Shown piece after piece: positions 45,292-56,121 of a stretch of 64,000 nucleotides of DNA. The translations under genes and the position numbers were made by a program. The stretch comes from Prolixibacteraceae bacterium (GTDB lineage Bacteria > Bacteroidota > Bacteroidia > Bacteroidales > Prolixibacteraceae). The notes under the pieces are model-generated. The model did no database searches and was not told where the DNA came from. It was given only the letters and a program-made list of their open reading frames with translations. The stretch spans positions 62,001 to 126,000 of the forward strand of contig JAOARB010000029.1 in assembly GCA_025210775.1 (NCBI GenBank), read 5' to 3'. Position 1 is the stretch's first letter, and the number at the start of each line of letters is the position of its first letter.

Positions 45292-48153
45292 TTTTCTACA
45301 AATATTTTTATAATCACAGTAGGTACATTTTTCATCACATAATGTTTGTACGAAAGGCACCTCTGGGTTGAATAGTAACTCAAATACTTTGGTTAGTTCT
45401 TCCACTAGTTTAGGAGTTTGTTTGGCTACATCTTCTATCTCACCATCCTCTTTAGAGTTAATGATCGATTTGAAGGGGTCTTTAAAGAATTCGTTAATCT
45501 GATAGATCCCTGCACTTATTGGTCGTGGTACATCGGCATGTTGGTCATAGACCATCCCATAAATGAGTGTCTGTAATGCAGCTTTATTCCTTGACGCATC
45601 TTCGTCATCAAAAAGAGATGGTATGTTATCATAATCGAATTTGACACTACCAGACTTATAGTCAATAATCCGTAGTTTATTGTCCACTTCATCCACCCTA
45701 TCGATGGTACCTCCAATCTTTATCTTGTATTTACCATCGAAGATGGCAATCTCTTTTTGTTTTCTAACCTCCAGACCAAGAATGGTAATCGGAGCTTGCT
45801 GGCTGTCTATATGTAATGCTTTTTTGACATATTTCTTTACAATCTCAAACACCAAGATATTTCGTCCTTGTAGTGTGGCATAAGGCGTTTTAAAGTATTC
45901 CTTTCGGAAAGCTTTAAGTATCACTTCATCTAGGCGTGCATTGTTTTTGGCTAGTTGAAGGAACATCTCTTTACTCACCACTTGATTTAACCATGGGGTA
46001 TATAGATCTTCCATCACCTTATGGAAAATATTACCAAATAGACGAGCGTCAATCTCTTCGGCTACCTCATCTTTTGGATTCACCCCTGCCACATAACGGA
46101 AATAAAAACGCATAGGGCAATCTAAATAACCATTTAAAGCAGAAGGAGAAAGTGTTCTTTTGCCTTCAAGATAAGGGGACAATCGCTTCATCACCACAGC
46201 ATCTTTATTGACAATGATCTCTTTGGCTTCCATACTACCGACATCATAAGTCACAGTAGACTCTTTGATACCATAACCATATTGCATCTGAAGCTGATAG
46301 AGATATCTACTTTTCTCTCCATTGTTCATACCATCGGTCGTAGAGTTATAAACCAGTTCGACATGCTCTGGATTTTGGAGCAAACGATAGAAATAGTAGG
46401 AATAGATCGCACATTTTTCCTCTACAGAAGGAAGTTCAAAAGCACGCCTTAGATTATACGGAATCACGGAATTGGAACTAGAGCCTTTTGGCATAGATCC
46501 TTCGTTCATCGATAGTACCACCAGATGATTAAAATCGAGAAGACGGGTCTCCAAGATCCCCATCACTTGAATCCCTTCTAATGGATCGCCTTCAAAAGGT
46601 AGGCTATCTTGGGAAATGTATTGTCTTAGGAGTTTAAAATAGACGTATAGACTGATGGTGAAATTTTGAGCTTTCTGGTTTTCTGCCAGAAGTTCTCCTA
46701 AACGTTTAATCGACTTATAAGCCTTAAAGATAAACTCCTCTTGCATGCCTACATAAGACTCCTCTTTGGCTTTAATATTGGCAAAGATGGTCTGTAATAT
46801 CCCCAAAAGATAGCTATTAAAGCCCATCACATCGGTATGGAAAGCAAAAAGGGCAGAAAGGAAATCTCCCTGTCTTAGTTCCTGGGGATGCAAATAGACT
46901 TTATTCTCCTGTATGATCTTAGTAGAGATCGCATGGCTATTCTCTTGATCACACATACTGACCAACTGGTGGTTTAAGATACGTTGAACGTTTTTATGAT
47001 AGAAGAGCTTTACTCCCTTGGCATCCACATGAAGGTTACGGTGAAGATCAATCAATAGAGAAATAAGACTATTGACAGGAGTTATTTTCATTGGGAACCC
47101 CATAGTAATATTGACCACTAGATCTTGTATCCCTGCTGTAGGTATCGCTCCAATGGTAGGAAGAAGAAGATCTTCATCACACAATACTATGGCAATATCA
47201 TCAAAACGTATCTGCTTCTTTCCTGCATATTTCTTGATTACTTTATGAACAAAAGATGCAACTGGTTGAGACTGCCCTATAGAAGAAGGGACAGAAACAA
47301 TCTCAATCTGTTTCTCTTCCAATGGCTTATATTCGAAAGCGGTATCTTGGGGAAACATCTGCACATTACGTCTTAAGAAAAAAGACGCATCATGTTCCTT
47401 ATCATCGAGATAGTCAGGATGGATATCCCAAAAGAAAGCAGCTTGATGGTGTTGTTTTAGAAAGTTTAATAGTGTAATCTCACATTTGTTTAAGGCATTT
47501 AATCCAACAACAAAAACAGGTCCAGGTAAATGAGCTTGAAGTGTTTTCTGCTCTATTCGTTCTGCTACATCACGATAAAGGATACCTTCATATCCCATAT
47601 TTTCAGACAACAGGAATTGACGAAACTGGGTATATACTTCATGTAGAGTACACCAAGTTTTTTCAAAACGTTCCTGCATACGGGTACGTCCTTTTTGACT
47701 AAATGTTTTCCAGAATTTGGCTAGAAACTCCTTCTGTTCTTCAGTCAAGAAATCAAATTTCTGATCAATGGCTTTATAGTCCTCTATATGTGTAAACAAC
47801 AATTTGGCATCCACCATATATTTATCGATATCATCGAAATCGGAGATAAGTGTCGTTCCCCAAGGATAAAAACTGTCAAACGTTTCATCGGTATTGGTGA
47901 TCTTTTTATAGATACGATAAAGATGGAAAACTAAGGTTAAAGGATCCACCTTTTGGATAGAAGAGAGTTCCTCTACAATCTCATTTATGGTTACTATTTT
48001 GGGAGTCAAGATTGGCTCTCGTGCAATAGATTTCAAATAGTTCAGAAAGAAAGCACCAGCACGCTTACTAGGCATCACAATAGTCAAAGCGTGAATATTG
48101 TGTCCATAAGTGTGGTAAAGATGTTCTGCCAATTGATGTAAAAATCCTTTCAT
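45283..48153 (-). CDS. PD-(D/E)XK nuclease with Fe-S cysteines (AddB/RecB-like)
   Basis: 956 residues from the chosen ATG at 48153 (MKGFLHQLAEHLYHTYGHNI); the frame extends 27 residues upstream. The N-terminal two thirds resemble an inactivated UvrD-like helicase as in AddB (LTIVMPSKRAGAFFLNYLKS; FVVGLNALNKCEITLLNFLK). The C-terminal nuclease has LFGNIFHKVMEDLY and the catalytic core IGGTIDRVDEVDN-LRIIDYKSGSVKFD. An upstream Cys (LDCPMRFYFRY) and CTYCDYKNIC at the end (C943, C946, C952) form the four-cysteine Fe-S site typical of AddB nucleases. It probably acts in double-strand break resection with an AddA partner that is not in the window. Confidence 0.88.
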   Translation of the reverse strand: MKGFLHQLAEHLYHTYGHNIHALTIVMPSKRAGAFFLNYLKSIAREPILTPKIVTINEIVEELSSIQKVDPLTLVFHLYRIYKKITNTDETFDSFYPWGTTLISDFDDIDKYMVDAKLLFTHIEDYKAIDQKFDFLTEEQKEFLAKFWKTFSQKGRTRMQERFEKTWCTLHEVYTQFRQFLLSENMGYEGILYRDVAERIEQKTLQAHLPGPVFVVGLNALNKCEITLLNFLKQHHQAAFFWDIHPDYLDDKEHDASFFLRRNVQMFPQDTAFEYKPLEEKQIEIVSVPSSIGQSQPVASFVHKVIKKYAGKKQIRFDDIAIVLCDEDLLLPTIGAIPTAGIQDLVVNITMGFPMKITPVNSLISLLIDLHRNLHVDAKGVKLFYHKNVQRILNHQLVSMCDQENSHAISTKIIQENKVYLHPQELRQGDFLSALFAFHTDVMGFNSYLLGILQTIFANIKAKEESYVGMQEEFIFKAYKSIKRLGELLAENQKAQNFTISLYVYFKLLRQYISQDSLPFEGDPLEGIQVMGILETRLLDFNHLVVLSMNEGSMPKGSSSNSVIPYNLRRAFELPSVEEKCAIYSYYFYRLLQNPEHVELVYNSTTDGMNNGEKSRYLYQLQMQYGYGIKESTVTYDVGSMEAKEIIVNKDAVVMKRLSPYLEGKRTLSPSALNGYLDCPMRFYFRYVAGVNPKDEVAEEIDARLFGNIFHKVMEDLYTPWLNQVVSKEMFLQLAKNNARLDEVILKAFRKEYFKTPYATLQGRNILVFEIVKKYVKKALHIDSQQAPITILGLEVRKQKEIAIFDGKYKIKIGGTIDRVDEVDNKLRIIDYKSGSVKFDYDNIPSLFDDEDASRNKAALQTLIYGMVYDQHADVPRPISAGIYQINEFFKDPFKSIINSKEDGEIEDVAKQTPKLVEELTKVFELLFNPEVPFVQTLCDEKCTYCDYKNICRKEG

Positions 48154-48307
48154 ATCGTTGCTTATATCAAGTAGAAATGTAAAGATATTAAAACGGAACG
48201 CTTTTGCCTTCATTAAAGAGAAAAAAGCATTCAAAGAAGAGCGTCAAGAATAAACATTTTTGCCTTTATCTGGTTCTGATTAAAGATAAATATTAAAGGA
48301 CCTATGT

Positions 48308-51031
48308 ATGGATAAATTCTCAAATATTGGCAATCAAGACCTTGATCTTATTGAAAATATATATCAAGATTATATCGCTAATCCAGCGTCGGTGGAAGAT
48401 TCATGGAGACATTTCTTTGAAGGATTTGAATTGGCACATAAGAACTTCTCCTTACTCCCAAAAGAGTTAGGATATAACGAACCAATACAAAAAGAGTTTC
48501 ATGTCATTAACCTTATACATGGGTACAGACAAAGGGGACATCTTTTTACGCGTACCAATCCTGTAAGGACCAGACGTAAATATAGTCCTACATTAGATAT
48601 AGAGAACTTTGGACTCTCCTCAGAAGATCTTGAGACAACCTTTCATGCTGGCAATCTAATAGGCCTATCTTCTTGTACTTTGAAAGAGATCATAGAACAT
48701 TTAGAGCACACCTATTGTGAATCGGTAGGAGTAGAATACCTCTATATGCGCCATCCTGAAGTGGTCAAGTGGTTACAACAAAGAATGGAGAAATCTCAAA
48801 ACAGAGAGCCTTTAACAGAGGAGAAGAAACGACATTTCTTTCACCATCTAAGCTATGCTGTTGGTTTTGAAAATTTCATTCATCGTCGATTTGTTGGACA
48901 AAAACGTTTCTCTATTGAAGGTGCCGAGACACTTATACCTGCACTAGACAGTGTGATTGAATGGGGGGCAGAATTAGGACTAGAGGAATTCATTATTGGG
49001 ATGGCCCATAGAGGAAGACTAAATGTACTATGCAATATCATGCAGAAGCCTAGTCAGGAGATCTTTAATGAATTTATGGGAACCGAATATGAAAAGGGGA
49101 TCTCTTTAGGAGATGTAAAATACCACTTAGGATATGAAAATGAAATTCTCACAGACAAACAGAAGAAAGTAAAGATCAGATTATTACCCAATCCTAGTCA
49201 CCTAGAAACGGTAGGACCTTTGACTATGGGAATGGCAAGAGGTTATATTGATCATAAATATGATAAAGACGAAAAGAAAGTAGCACCTATTGTCATTCAT
49301 GGAGATGCTGCCATTGCTGCCCAAGGGGTGGTATATGAGTCTATACAGATGTCTGAGATCGATTCGTATCGATGTGGAGGAACGGTTCATTTGGTTATTA
49401 ATAACCAAGTTGGTTTTACCACTAGCTACCTAGAAGGTAGATCCAGTACCTATTGTACGGATATTGCAAAAGTCACACGTAGTCCGGTCTTCCATGTCAA
49501 TGGAGATGACGTAGAGGCAGTCATATATACTGTTAAGCTTGCAATGGAGTTTAGACAGAAATTCCATTCGGATGTTTTTGTAGACATCCTCTCCTATCGT
49601 AAATATGGACATAATGAAGGAGATGAGCCTCGTTTTACCCAACCCACATTGTATGGCATTATTGCACAACATAAGAACCCAAGAGATCTTTATGCGGCAA
49701 AACTTATTGCCAATAATATACTAGATTCTCAGATGGTCAAATATAAGATCGATGAAGTGGAACAGATCTTAAATAAGAACCTTGAAGAGAGTAAAAAGCT
49801 AGGTTCCATTAAGATTAAGGGCTTCCTTCTTGAGGAGCAAAAGCATTATGAATTGCCTCAATCGAAAGATGATCTCTATGATAGACCAACGATTTTGTCT
49901 AAAGACCATATTCTCAGATTGGGAGAAGAGATCACTAAAATCTCAGAAGAAGGAGGCTTTTTTAAGAAGATCCTGAAACTGAATGACGATAGAAAAAAAC
50001 TTCTTAAAGAAGGAGTGATAGACTGGGCTATTGCGGAGCAGTTGGCTTATGCTTCTCTTCTTGATGAAGGTTATTCTGTTCGTATAACTGGACAAGATAG
50101 CGAACGAGGGACGTTCTCTCATCGTCATGCTGCATGGGTAAGAGAAAATAGCGACAAGAAATATTTCCCTTTAAAACACATTGGAGGAAAGAAAGTTCCT
50201 TTCTATATCTATAACTCTCACCTTTCTGAGTATGGTGTGCTAGGGTTTGAATATGGATATGCACTAGCAAAACCAGATGGCTTAACGATATGGGAAGCAC
50301 AATTTGGTGATTTTGCTAATGTAGCTCAAGTGATATTTGACCAATACATTAGTAGTGCGGGAGAGAAATGGGGACTAAAAAATGGAATTACTCTGTTTCT
50401 GCCACACGGCTATGAAGGTCAGGGTCCAGAACACTCTTCGGCTAGAATAGAGAGGGTACTATCCATGAGTGCCAATTTAAATATGCAGGTATTGAATTTA
50501 ACTTCTGCTGCCAATTTATTTCATGCACTAAGAAATCAGGTGTTGTCAAACTATCGTATTCCTCTAATTATATTCACACCTAAAAGTTTGTTGCGACATC
50601 CTGCGGTAAACGATTCTATTGAACGCCTATATGATAAAGGTTTTCAAAGTGTCATCGAAGAGAAATCAGATGCACTAAAGGTGAAGAAAGTTGTTTTCTG
50701 TACAGGTAAGATCTATACTGATTTAAAGCAGGAGATGGAAAAAGAGGCACATCAAGATATTGCTTTAGTAAGAGTGGAACAGCTCTACCCTTTCCCTTAT
50801 CAAGAGATCAAAACGATACAAGAGAAATACCCTCATCATTGTGTTTCCTATTGGGTACAAGATGAACCATACAATATGGGTGCTTGGCCTTATATTACAC
50901 TACATCATAGTGAGTTAAACCTACAACCCATTACGAGACCTGCAAGTGGTAGCCCTGCTACAGGATTACCCAAACAACACCAAATGCGATTAAATGAAAT
51001 ATTAACGAAGGTTTTTAAAGATCTTAAATAA
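48308..51031 (+). CDS. sucA: 2-oxoglutarate dehydrogenase E1 component
   Basis: 907 residues, normal for SucA. It is thiamine-diphosphate dependent and decarboxylates 2-oxoglutarate, passing succinyl to E2. The N-terminal E2-binding segment is recognisable ([30 protein letters not shown]). [80 protein letters not shown] and [20 protein letters not shown] form the cofactor domain. [12 protein letters not shown] and [19 protein letters not shown] follow in the transketolase-like part. The E2 gene begins 4 bp later. Confidence 0.96.
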   Translation: MDKFSNIGNQDLDLIENIYQDYIANPASVEDSWRHFFEGFELAHKNFSLLPKELGYNEPIQKEFHVINLIHGYRQRGHLFTRTNPVRTRRKYSPTLDIENFGLSSEDLETTFHAGNLIGLSSCTLKEIIEHLEHTYCESVGVEYLYMRHPEVVKWLQQRMEKSQNREPLTEEKKRHFFHHLSYAVGFENFIHRRFVGQKRFSIEGAETLIPALDSVIEWGAELGLEEFIIGMAHRGRLNVLCNIMQKPSQEIFNEFMGTEYEKGISLGDVKYHLGYENEILTDKQKKVKIRLLPNPSHLETVGPLTMGMARGYIDHKYDKDEKKVAPIVIHGDAAIAAQGVVYESIQMSEIDSYRCGGTVHLVINNQVGFTTSYLEGRSSTYCTDIAKVTRSPVFHVNGDDVEAVIYTVKLAMEFRQKFHSDVFVDILSYRKYGHNEGDEPRFTQPTLYGIIAQHKNPRDLYAAKLIANNILDSQMVKYKIDEVEQILNKNLEESKKLGSIKIKGFLLEEQKHYELPQSKDDLYDRPTILSKDHILRLGEEITKISEEGGFFKKILKLNDDRKKLLKEGVIDWAIAEQLAYASLLDEGYSVRITGQDSERGTFSHRHAAWVRENSDKKYFPLKHIGGKKVPFYIYNSHLSEYGVLGFEYGYALAKPDGLTIWEAQFGDFANVAQVIFDQYISSAGEKWGLKNGITLFLPHGYEGQGPEHSSARIERVLSMSANLNMQVLNLTSAANLFHALRNQVLSNYRIPLIIFTPKSLLRHPAVNDSIERLYDKGFQSVIEEKSDALKVKKVVFCTGKIYTDLKQEMEKEAHQDIALVRVEQLYPFPYQEIKTIQEKYPHHCVSYWVQDEPYNMGAWPYITLHHSELNLQPITRPASGSPATGLPKQHQMRLNEILTKVFKDLK

Positions 51032-51035
51032 ATCA

Positions 51036-52274
51036 ATGGCTATGTACCCAATCATTGTTCCAACCCCTGGAGAGTCGATAACAGAAGTGGAAATTGCAAG
51101 ATGGCTTGTGGAAGAAGGCCAATATGTTTCACTCAATCAAACTATTGCTGAGATAGAATCTGATAAAGCAACTTTAGAGCTCGTGGCTGATGTAGCTGGT
51201 GTGGTACACCTACATGCAAAAGAGGGAGATACGGTTCCTGTTGGCAGTAAGGTGGCTGAGATAGATGAATCTGCCACTGCACCGGAAGGTAGCGAATCAA
51301 GTAAGGTTGAAAATAATATACCTATAGAAGAGACTCCTATTGTAGAGCAGAAGACCACAGAGAAGCCTATAAAGAAAGAAGAAGATCATCACAGCGAAAT
51401 AAAAACAACCCCTACAGCTAAAGCGATGATGAAAGAATATGATCTTAATGTGGATGATATTATCTCTGGACTTAGGCGTATAAAAAAAGGGGATATCGAG
51501 CAGGTACTATCTGCTAAGGACAATCCCGTATCAAAAGAGGAATGGACAGAAGAGATAGAGATAATTCCAATGTCTCCTCTTAGAAAGAAGTTAAGTCAAC
51601 GCTTGGTTTCAGTCAAAAATGAAACCGCAATGCTAACGACTTTTAATGAAATTAATCTCTATAAGTTAATGGAGATAAGAAAGAGATATCAACCTGATTT
51701 TCAAAAGAAGCATGGGTTTAAACTTGGTTTTATGTCTCTTTTTACCAAAGCAGTAAGTGAAGCGTTGAAACTTCATCCTATGGTTGGAGCAAGCATCAAA
51801 GACGAAGAGATACATGTTCCTCATTACCATCATATAAGTATCGCAGTACAGACACCCAAAGGGTTAATGGTACCTGTGGTAAAAGATGTAGAGAAGAAAA
51901 CCATAGCTCAGATTGAAGGAGAGATAAAAGAGCTTGCAGCGAAAGCGAGGAGTAAGAAGATCTCATTACAAGAGATGGAAGGTGGTATATTTACCATTAC
52001 CAATGGTGGCACTTTCGGTTCGATGATGAGTACCCCTATTATCAATCCTCCTCAATCGGCAATATTGGGAATGCATAATATTATTGAAAGACCCATTGCC
52101 GAAAACGGACAAGTAGTGATACGTCCCATGATGTATGTGGCACTCTCTTATGATCATCGCATTATCGATGGGAAAGATTCTGTAGGATTCTTAGTCAAAA
52201 TAAAACAGCTATTAGAAGAACCTAGCCTACTACTCACGGGTCCAGACCCTTATCTATCTTTATTTGATTTATAA
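51036..52274 (+). CDS. sucB: Dihydrolipoamide succinyltransferase (E2) of 2-oxoglutarate dehydrogenase
   Basis: 412 residues. The lipoyl domain (1-75) has the lipoylated Lys in [11 protein letters not shown] (K44). A charged linker (80-115) leads to the peripheral subunit-binding domain ([18 protein letters not shown], about 125-160). The catalytic acyltransferase domain (180-412) ends with [15 protein letters not shown], where H374 and D378 are the active-site pair. It transfers succinyl to CoA. The overlapping-style spacing of 4 bp to sucA shows one operon, closed by the terminator 52282-52319. No E3 gene is present nearby, so lipoamide dehydrogenase must be encoded elsewhere. Confidence 0.96.
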   Translation: MAMYPIIVPTPGESITEVEIARWLVEEGQYVSLNQTIAEIESDKATLELVADVAGVVHLHAKEGDTVPVGSKVAEIDESATAPEGSESSKVENNIPIEETPIVEQKTTEKPIKKEEDHHSEIKTTPTAKAMMKEYDLNVDDIISGLRRIKKGDIEQVLSAKDNPVSKEEWTEEIEIIPMSPLRKKLSQRLVSVKNETAMLTTFNEINLYKLMEIRKRYQPDFQKKHGFKLGFMSLFTKAVSEALKLHPMVGASIKDEEIHVPHYHHISIAVQTPKGLMVPVVKDVEKKTIAQIEGEIKELAAKARSKKISLQEMEGGIFTITNGGTFGSMMSTPIINPPQSAILGMHNIIERPIAENGQVVIRPMMYVALSYDHRIIDGKDSVGFLVKIKQLLEEPSLLLTGPDPYLSLFDL

Positions 52275-52281
52275 TAAAAAC

Positions 52282-52319
52282 AAAAAGAAGCTATCTTACT
52301 TATCGGATAGCTTCTTTTT
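52282..52319 (+). terminator. Intrinsic terminator of sucAB, also facing the convergent receptor gene
   Basis: AAAAAGAAGCTATC (52282-52295) pairs perfectly with GATAGCTTCTTTTT (52306-52319) over a 10-nt loop. It can serve both strands. Confidence 0.88.
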
Positions 52320-52354
52320 TATTTGTCTAAATGGTTCCTAGACTTGTCAGGAAT

Positions 52355-54796
52355 CTATTTAAAATTAAATCTATAGGTAACACTTGGGATAAAACGAAAC
52401 AGAGACAACTCTGAAATCTTTATCTTCGTTTCCCCTTTGTCTCCAGTACTTTGTTCTGTTATGTAGTTATAGGCATTCTTTCTTCCATAAGCGTTATAAA
52501 CACCAAAAGACCATGTACGAGTTCCTCTCTTTTTCTCTTTATGGAAAGACAAAGAACAATCAAGACGATGGTACATTTTCATTCTTTTGTTATTTAACTC
52601 AGGAATATATAACGTTTTAGGCGAATAAAACAGATTAGAAGAGTTCGAATTTGAAGAATAATAACTTGTAGGAATCGTAATAGGATATCCACTAGATAGA
52701 AGATAGTTGGCACCAAGACTTATTTTCTTAGAGAATTTATGCTGAACTACAATCTTCATATCATGGGTTCTATCGTATCTGTATGGATACCATTTCCCAT
52801 TATTCAATTCATCAAACTTTCTTTCATTCTTACTCCACGTATATGAAATCCATCCAGTTGTTTTTCCTTTCTGTTTACGAAGAAGGAAATCAACACCATA
52901 GGCTCTACCAATACCAGTAGTAACTTCATTTTCCCAATTCTCTGCGCTATCAAAGGTTCCATATCTAAATTCTACTTGGTCATCTAACTTCTTAGCCCAA
53001 CCTTCCACACTAAAGGTTAGCGCATCAGAGACATTTAACATGGCACCTAAAGAGACTTGCTGACTTTGTCCTGGATGAATACGTTTGGTTGCTGGAACCC
53101 ATATAGAAGTCCCCAAAGCAAAGTTATTTTGTGCAAGAAGATGAACAGGTTGTTGCATTAGTGCATAGGATGCTTTCAAAGACATCTGGTCAGATACTAA
53201 GAAACGTACAGAGAACCTAGGCTCTAATTGTTGAAAAGAGACCTCATCAGTCTGATAGAAAGAGTATCTCAATCCCATATCTACTTTCCATCTTGCAAAT
53301 GGATCAAACTCCCAATGAGCAAAGGCTGCTCCTTCTTTTGTAGAAACCTGTTTTGCTCCAGTACGTATTTCATTAGAATAAGCATTACCACTTTTATTCT
53401 GTACTGTCTCTCCTGGTGTAAAATGATGATATATTCCAGAAAGTCCCCACACCAATCTATTAGAAGGCGAGATATTAAAGTGTGAATCATATTTTAAACC
53501 AATATCTGACACCTTCGAGATATAACTATTGTTTATTCTATTCTCAGATGGTTTGTCCACACCTACTTTCTTCATATACTCATACATCTTTAGGTCAGTA
53601 CTGTAATTGTACATCGATGTATACGCAGTAATATTGGAATACAACCTTGAGTTATGTATATGGTTAAGTCTTAAAGAAGAGGTAAAGTTTCCCCACTGTA
53701 TGTCTGCACTAAAATCTGATTTTCCAACATTACCATTATCATATTTGGTATCATCCTTGAAACCTCCACCAAAAAGATCCTTTCCTTTGTAGAGACTTAA
53801 GAAGGCCTTTGTCTTTGGAGTAATCTGATAGGTAAGTTTACCCGTTATATCATAAAAATAACTCTTCAAATCATTCATACTTGTAACTTCTGCATCGTCT
53901 TCTCTTTCTGTTGTTTTAGCTTTTGCCTTTAAAAATGGAGCAGCCAACACATCTAGATAAGTCCTTCTGGCAGTAATAATAAATGAACCTTTTCCTTTAT
54001 TTATTGGACCTTCAATCAATCCCTTACTTGAAATGGTTCCAATAGTAATATCGCCAGTAAGGTGATTACGATTACCTTCCTTCATTGAGATATCTACAAC
54101 AGAAGAAAGACGTCCACCATAATTGGCAGGAAAGCCTGCTTTATAAAAATCCACATGACTTATCGCCTCTGGGGTAAATACAGAAAAAAGACCCATCACA
54201 TGCGAAGCATTATAAACAGGCACCTGATCAATAAGAAACAAGTTCTGATCAGGACTACCACCACGTACAACTAGTGATGAACTTCCTTCATCTCCTCCAG
54301 TTACCCCAGGAAGCATCTGAAGAGCTTTAATAACATCTCTCTCTCCTCCAAGAGAAGGAAGATATTCAATTTCCTTAGGAGAAATGGAGTGAGCTCCAAC
54401 TTGTGCATTTTGAATATTCATCACACGATGCTCTCCTTTTACAACGACTTCCTCTGTAGTAATAGACAAAGGAGGCAATTCGATATTCATCATTGAAGAG
54501 GATAAACCTTTGGTAGATAAAGTTAGTGTTTCATATCCAATACAACGAATCACCATTTTGTCCTCACTATTTTCAGGAACGATGATAGAGAAATATCCAA
54601 TTTCATTTGTTACGGTTCCTTTGTTTGAAGGAGTTAGAAATATGGTAGCACCTACAATAGGTTCCCCATTCTTTGCATCATTAATCTTTCCCGAAATCGT
54701 TCTATTCTGTGCATAAGCAGAAACAGATAGTATCCATGAAAGAGCAATTAAGACTAAAATCTTTATATAATTTTTTTGCATGATCACTTTCATCAT
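52355..54796 (-). CDS. TonB-dependent outer-membrane receptor without STN domain
   Basis: 813 residues. A signal peptide ends near ILSVSAYAQN; an internal ATG at codon 6 (54781) is an alternative start. A carboxypeptidase-D-like domain (about 31-115, RTISGKINDAKNGEPIVGAT) precedes the plug (VIKALQMLPGVTGGDEGSSS, FLIDQVPVYNASHVMGLFSV, YGGRLSSVVDISMKEGNRNH). The barrel ends in FIPSVTYRFNFK. It lies 5 bp after a DUF4249 gene and is the last gene of the sigma-FecR-receptor-DUF4249-DUF4249-receptor run. It lacks the STN signalling domain that the first receptor has, so it is probably a passive member of the regulon. The ligand is unknown. Confidence 0.92.
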   Translation of the reverse strand: MMKVIMQKNYIKILVLIALSWILSVSAYAQNRTISGKINDAKNGEPIVGATIFLTPSNKGTVTNEIGYFSIIVPENSEDKMVIRCIGYETLTLSTKGLSSSMMNIELPPLSITTEEVVVKGEHRVMNIQNAQVGAHSISPKEIEYLPSLGGERDVIKALQMLPGVTGGDEGSSSLVVRGGSPDQNLFLIDQVPVYNASHVMGLFSVFTPEAISHVDFYKAGFPANYGGRLSSVVDISMKEGNRNHLTGDITIGTISSKGLIEGPINKGKGSFIITARRTYLDVLAAPFLKAKAKTTEREDDAEVTSMNDLKSYFYDITGKLTYQITPKTKAFLSLYKGKDLFGGGFKDDTKYDNGNVGKSDFSADIQWGNFTSSLRLNHIHNSRLYSNITAYTSMYNYSTDLKMYEYMKKVGVDKPSENRINNSYISKVSDIGLKYDSHFNISPSNRLVWGLSGIYHHFTPGETVQNKSGNAYSNEIRTGAKQVSTKEGAAFAHWEFDPFARWKVDMGLRYSFYQTDEVSFQQLEPRFSVRFLVSDQMSLKASYALMQQPVHLLAQNNFALGTSIWVPATKRIHPGQSQQVSLGAMLNVSDALTFSVEGWAKKLDDQVEFRYGTFDSAENWENEVTTGIGRAYGVDFLLRKQKGKTTGWISYTWSKNERKFDELNNGKWYPYRYDRTHDMKIVVQHKFSKKISLGANYLLSSGYPITIPTSYYSSNSNSSNLFYSPKTLYIPELNNKRMKMYHRLDCSLSFHKEKKRGTRTWSFGVYNAYGRKNAYNYITEQSTGDKGETKIKISELSLFRFIPSVTYRFNFK

Positions 54797-54801
54797 TATT
54801 A

Positions 54802-56025
54802 TTAAAACTTATACTCATTTCTAACATAATACAAAGGAGTAACACTCTTATTAGAACCACCAAAGATTCCAACCCCATTCTTTATATTAGATTGAACCAT
54901 TATCGTTGGAGCAAAAATATCCCCATTGCTATTGTTTTGAATTGTAACATCTCGCATATAACGGTTAAGAGAATTAGACAGAGAGATAAATTCCAATCGG
55001 GTAGTATATAAGTTAGTTCCATAGTGACCAAAAGTTTCATCTGGATCTTTAGAAGCAAACATTTCCATGTCTGAATAATCATCGTTAGGATCTATGTAGA
55101 TTTCAATCTGTTGACCATTATAATATTTAAGGTTCCCCATAAGCAACCTATCGAAATATTTATTCTTTGAGAAAATAACATCTCGACCTTTAACATCAAT
55201 GTTAGATGGCTGATAAGGAGAATCTTCAAGAACCAAAGGGAAGAAATCCTTAATACTTAAAATAAAAGGATTGATTAAGTTACCATACTTAGTCTTCCAT
55301 TGCGCTTTTGTTTCTGCTGGAAGAATCTGCTCCAAAACATTATCTGAAAACAACCCACTAAAATTGTAATATGGCAACTGCCCATCCTGTGTATCATTTA
55401 TCAATTGTTGAATGATCTCCTCTGGAACATTTCGACTTCTTAAGCCTGCAATTGTTGTTGGAAGCATCTTAAAATAAGATGGATAGGATTCTAACACCGA
55501 AACATTTAATCTAAAATATTGTGCATTACTAGCTGCCTGCTTAATATTAAAAGTTGTCTTATAGTAAAGGTCTGAACCACTGTTTATATCCTCAACAAAA
55601 GGCTGCTTATCAAAATCTACCTTACAATCAGAAATATCCACTTTTGAAGGCACATAATCTTCAGCGGTGATCAATGGATGATCTGGGATCTCCACTTCCA
55701 ATTTATATCGATGTCCTGCTTTAGGGTATTCAGGACTTACGAATGCTTTCTTTTTAGAATCAAAAGAAAGATTAATAATTCTTGAGCCATCTTCAATGAT
55801 TCGAATAGAGGAAACGTTAAGAAGATCATCTTTGTTTCCTTGATCATTTAACTTATGTGTTTTTGAAACAAAAACCTCCCATGAATTCTGTGGACTAAAT
55901 ATACACTCCACTGCAACTTGTGAAGCAGTGTCGGACAAATAATCACTTGTAACATCCTTCTTACATCCCCATTGTAGCATAATAAGGAACGTAAAAAATA
56001 AACTAAACAACTTACTGTTATACAT
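54802..56025 (-). CDS. DUF4249 surface lipoprotein
   Basis: 407 residues. The lipoprotein signal ends at C21 (LIMLQWGCKKD). The mature part is beta-rich with VECIFSPQNSWEVFVSKTHK, the RYKLEVEIPDHPLITAEDYV segment that marks DUF4249, and a C-terminal GVGIFGGSNKSVTPLYY. DUF4249 proteins pair with TonB receptors in Bacteroidota and are presumed to sit on top of the channel as SusD does for SusC, but this is not proven. It pairs with the receptor 5 bp downstream. The gap to the preceding DUF4249 gene is 96 bp. Confidence 0.9.
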   Translation of the reverse strand: MYNSKLFSLFFTFLIMLQWGCKKDVTSDYLSDTASQVAVECIFSPQNSWEVFVSKTHKLNDQGNKDDLLNVSSIRIIEDGSRIINLSFDSKKKAFVSPEYPKAGHRYKLEVEIPDHPLITAEDYVPSKVDISDCKVDFDKQPFVEDINSGSDLYYKTTFNIKQAASNAQYFRLNVSVLESYPSYFKMLPTTIAGLRSRNVPEEIIQQLINDTQDGQLPYYNFSGLFSDNVLEQILPAETKAQWKTKYGNLINPFILSIKDFFPLVLEDSPYQPSNIDVKGRDVIFSKNKYFDRLLMGNLKYYNGQQIEIYIDPNDDYSDMEMFASKDPDETFGHYGTNLYTTRLEFISLSNSLNRYMRDVTIQNNSNGDIFAPTIMVQSNIKNGVGIFGGSNKSVTPLYYVRNEYKF

Positions 56026-56121
56026 AATAATATTAATTAAATCTCAAAAAATTTATTTATACTCTATACTAAAAAGAAGGGGGTAATACAGAATATGATT
56101 TGAATGCAAGTTTTACTCTAT

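Noticed and set aside
45242..45371. Frame continuing across the receptor's end (45138-45371)
   Set aside because: It overlaps the receptor's last codons, the shared terminator and the nuclease end in another frame.
48154..48234. Longer start for the PD-(D/E)XK nuclease
   Set aside because: The extra 27 residues do not look like the family's beginning, and MKGFLHQLAEH at 48153 does.
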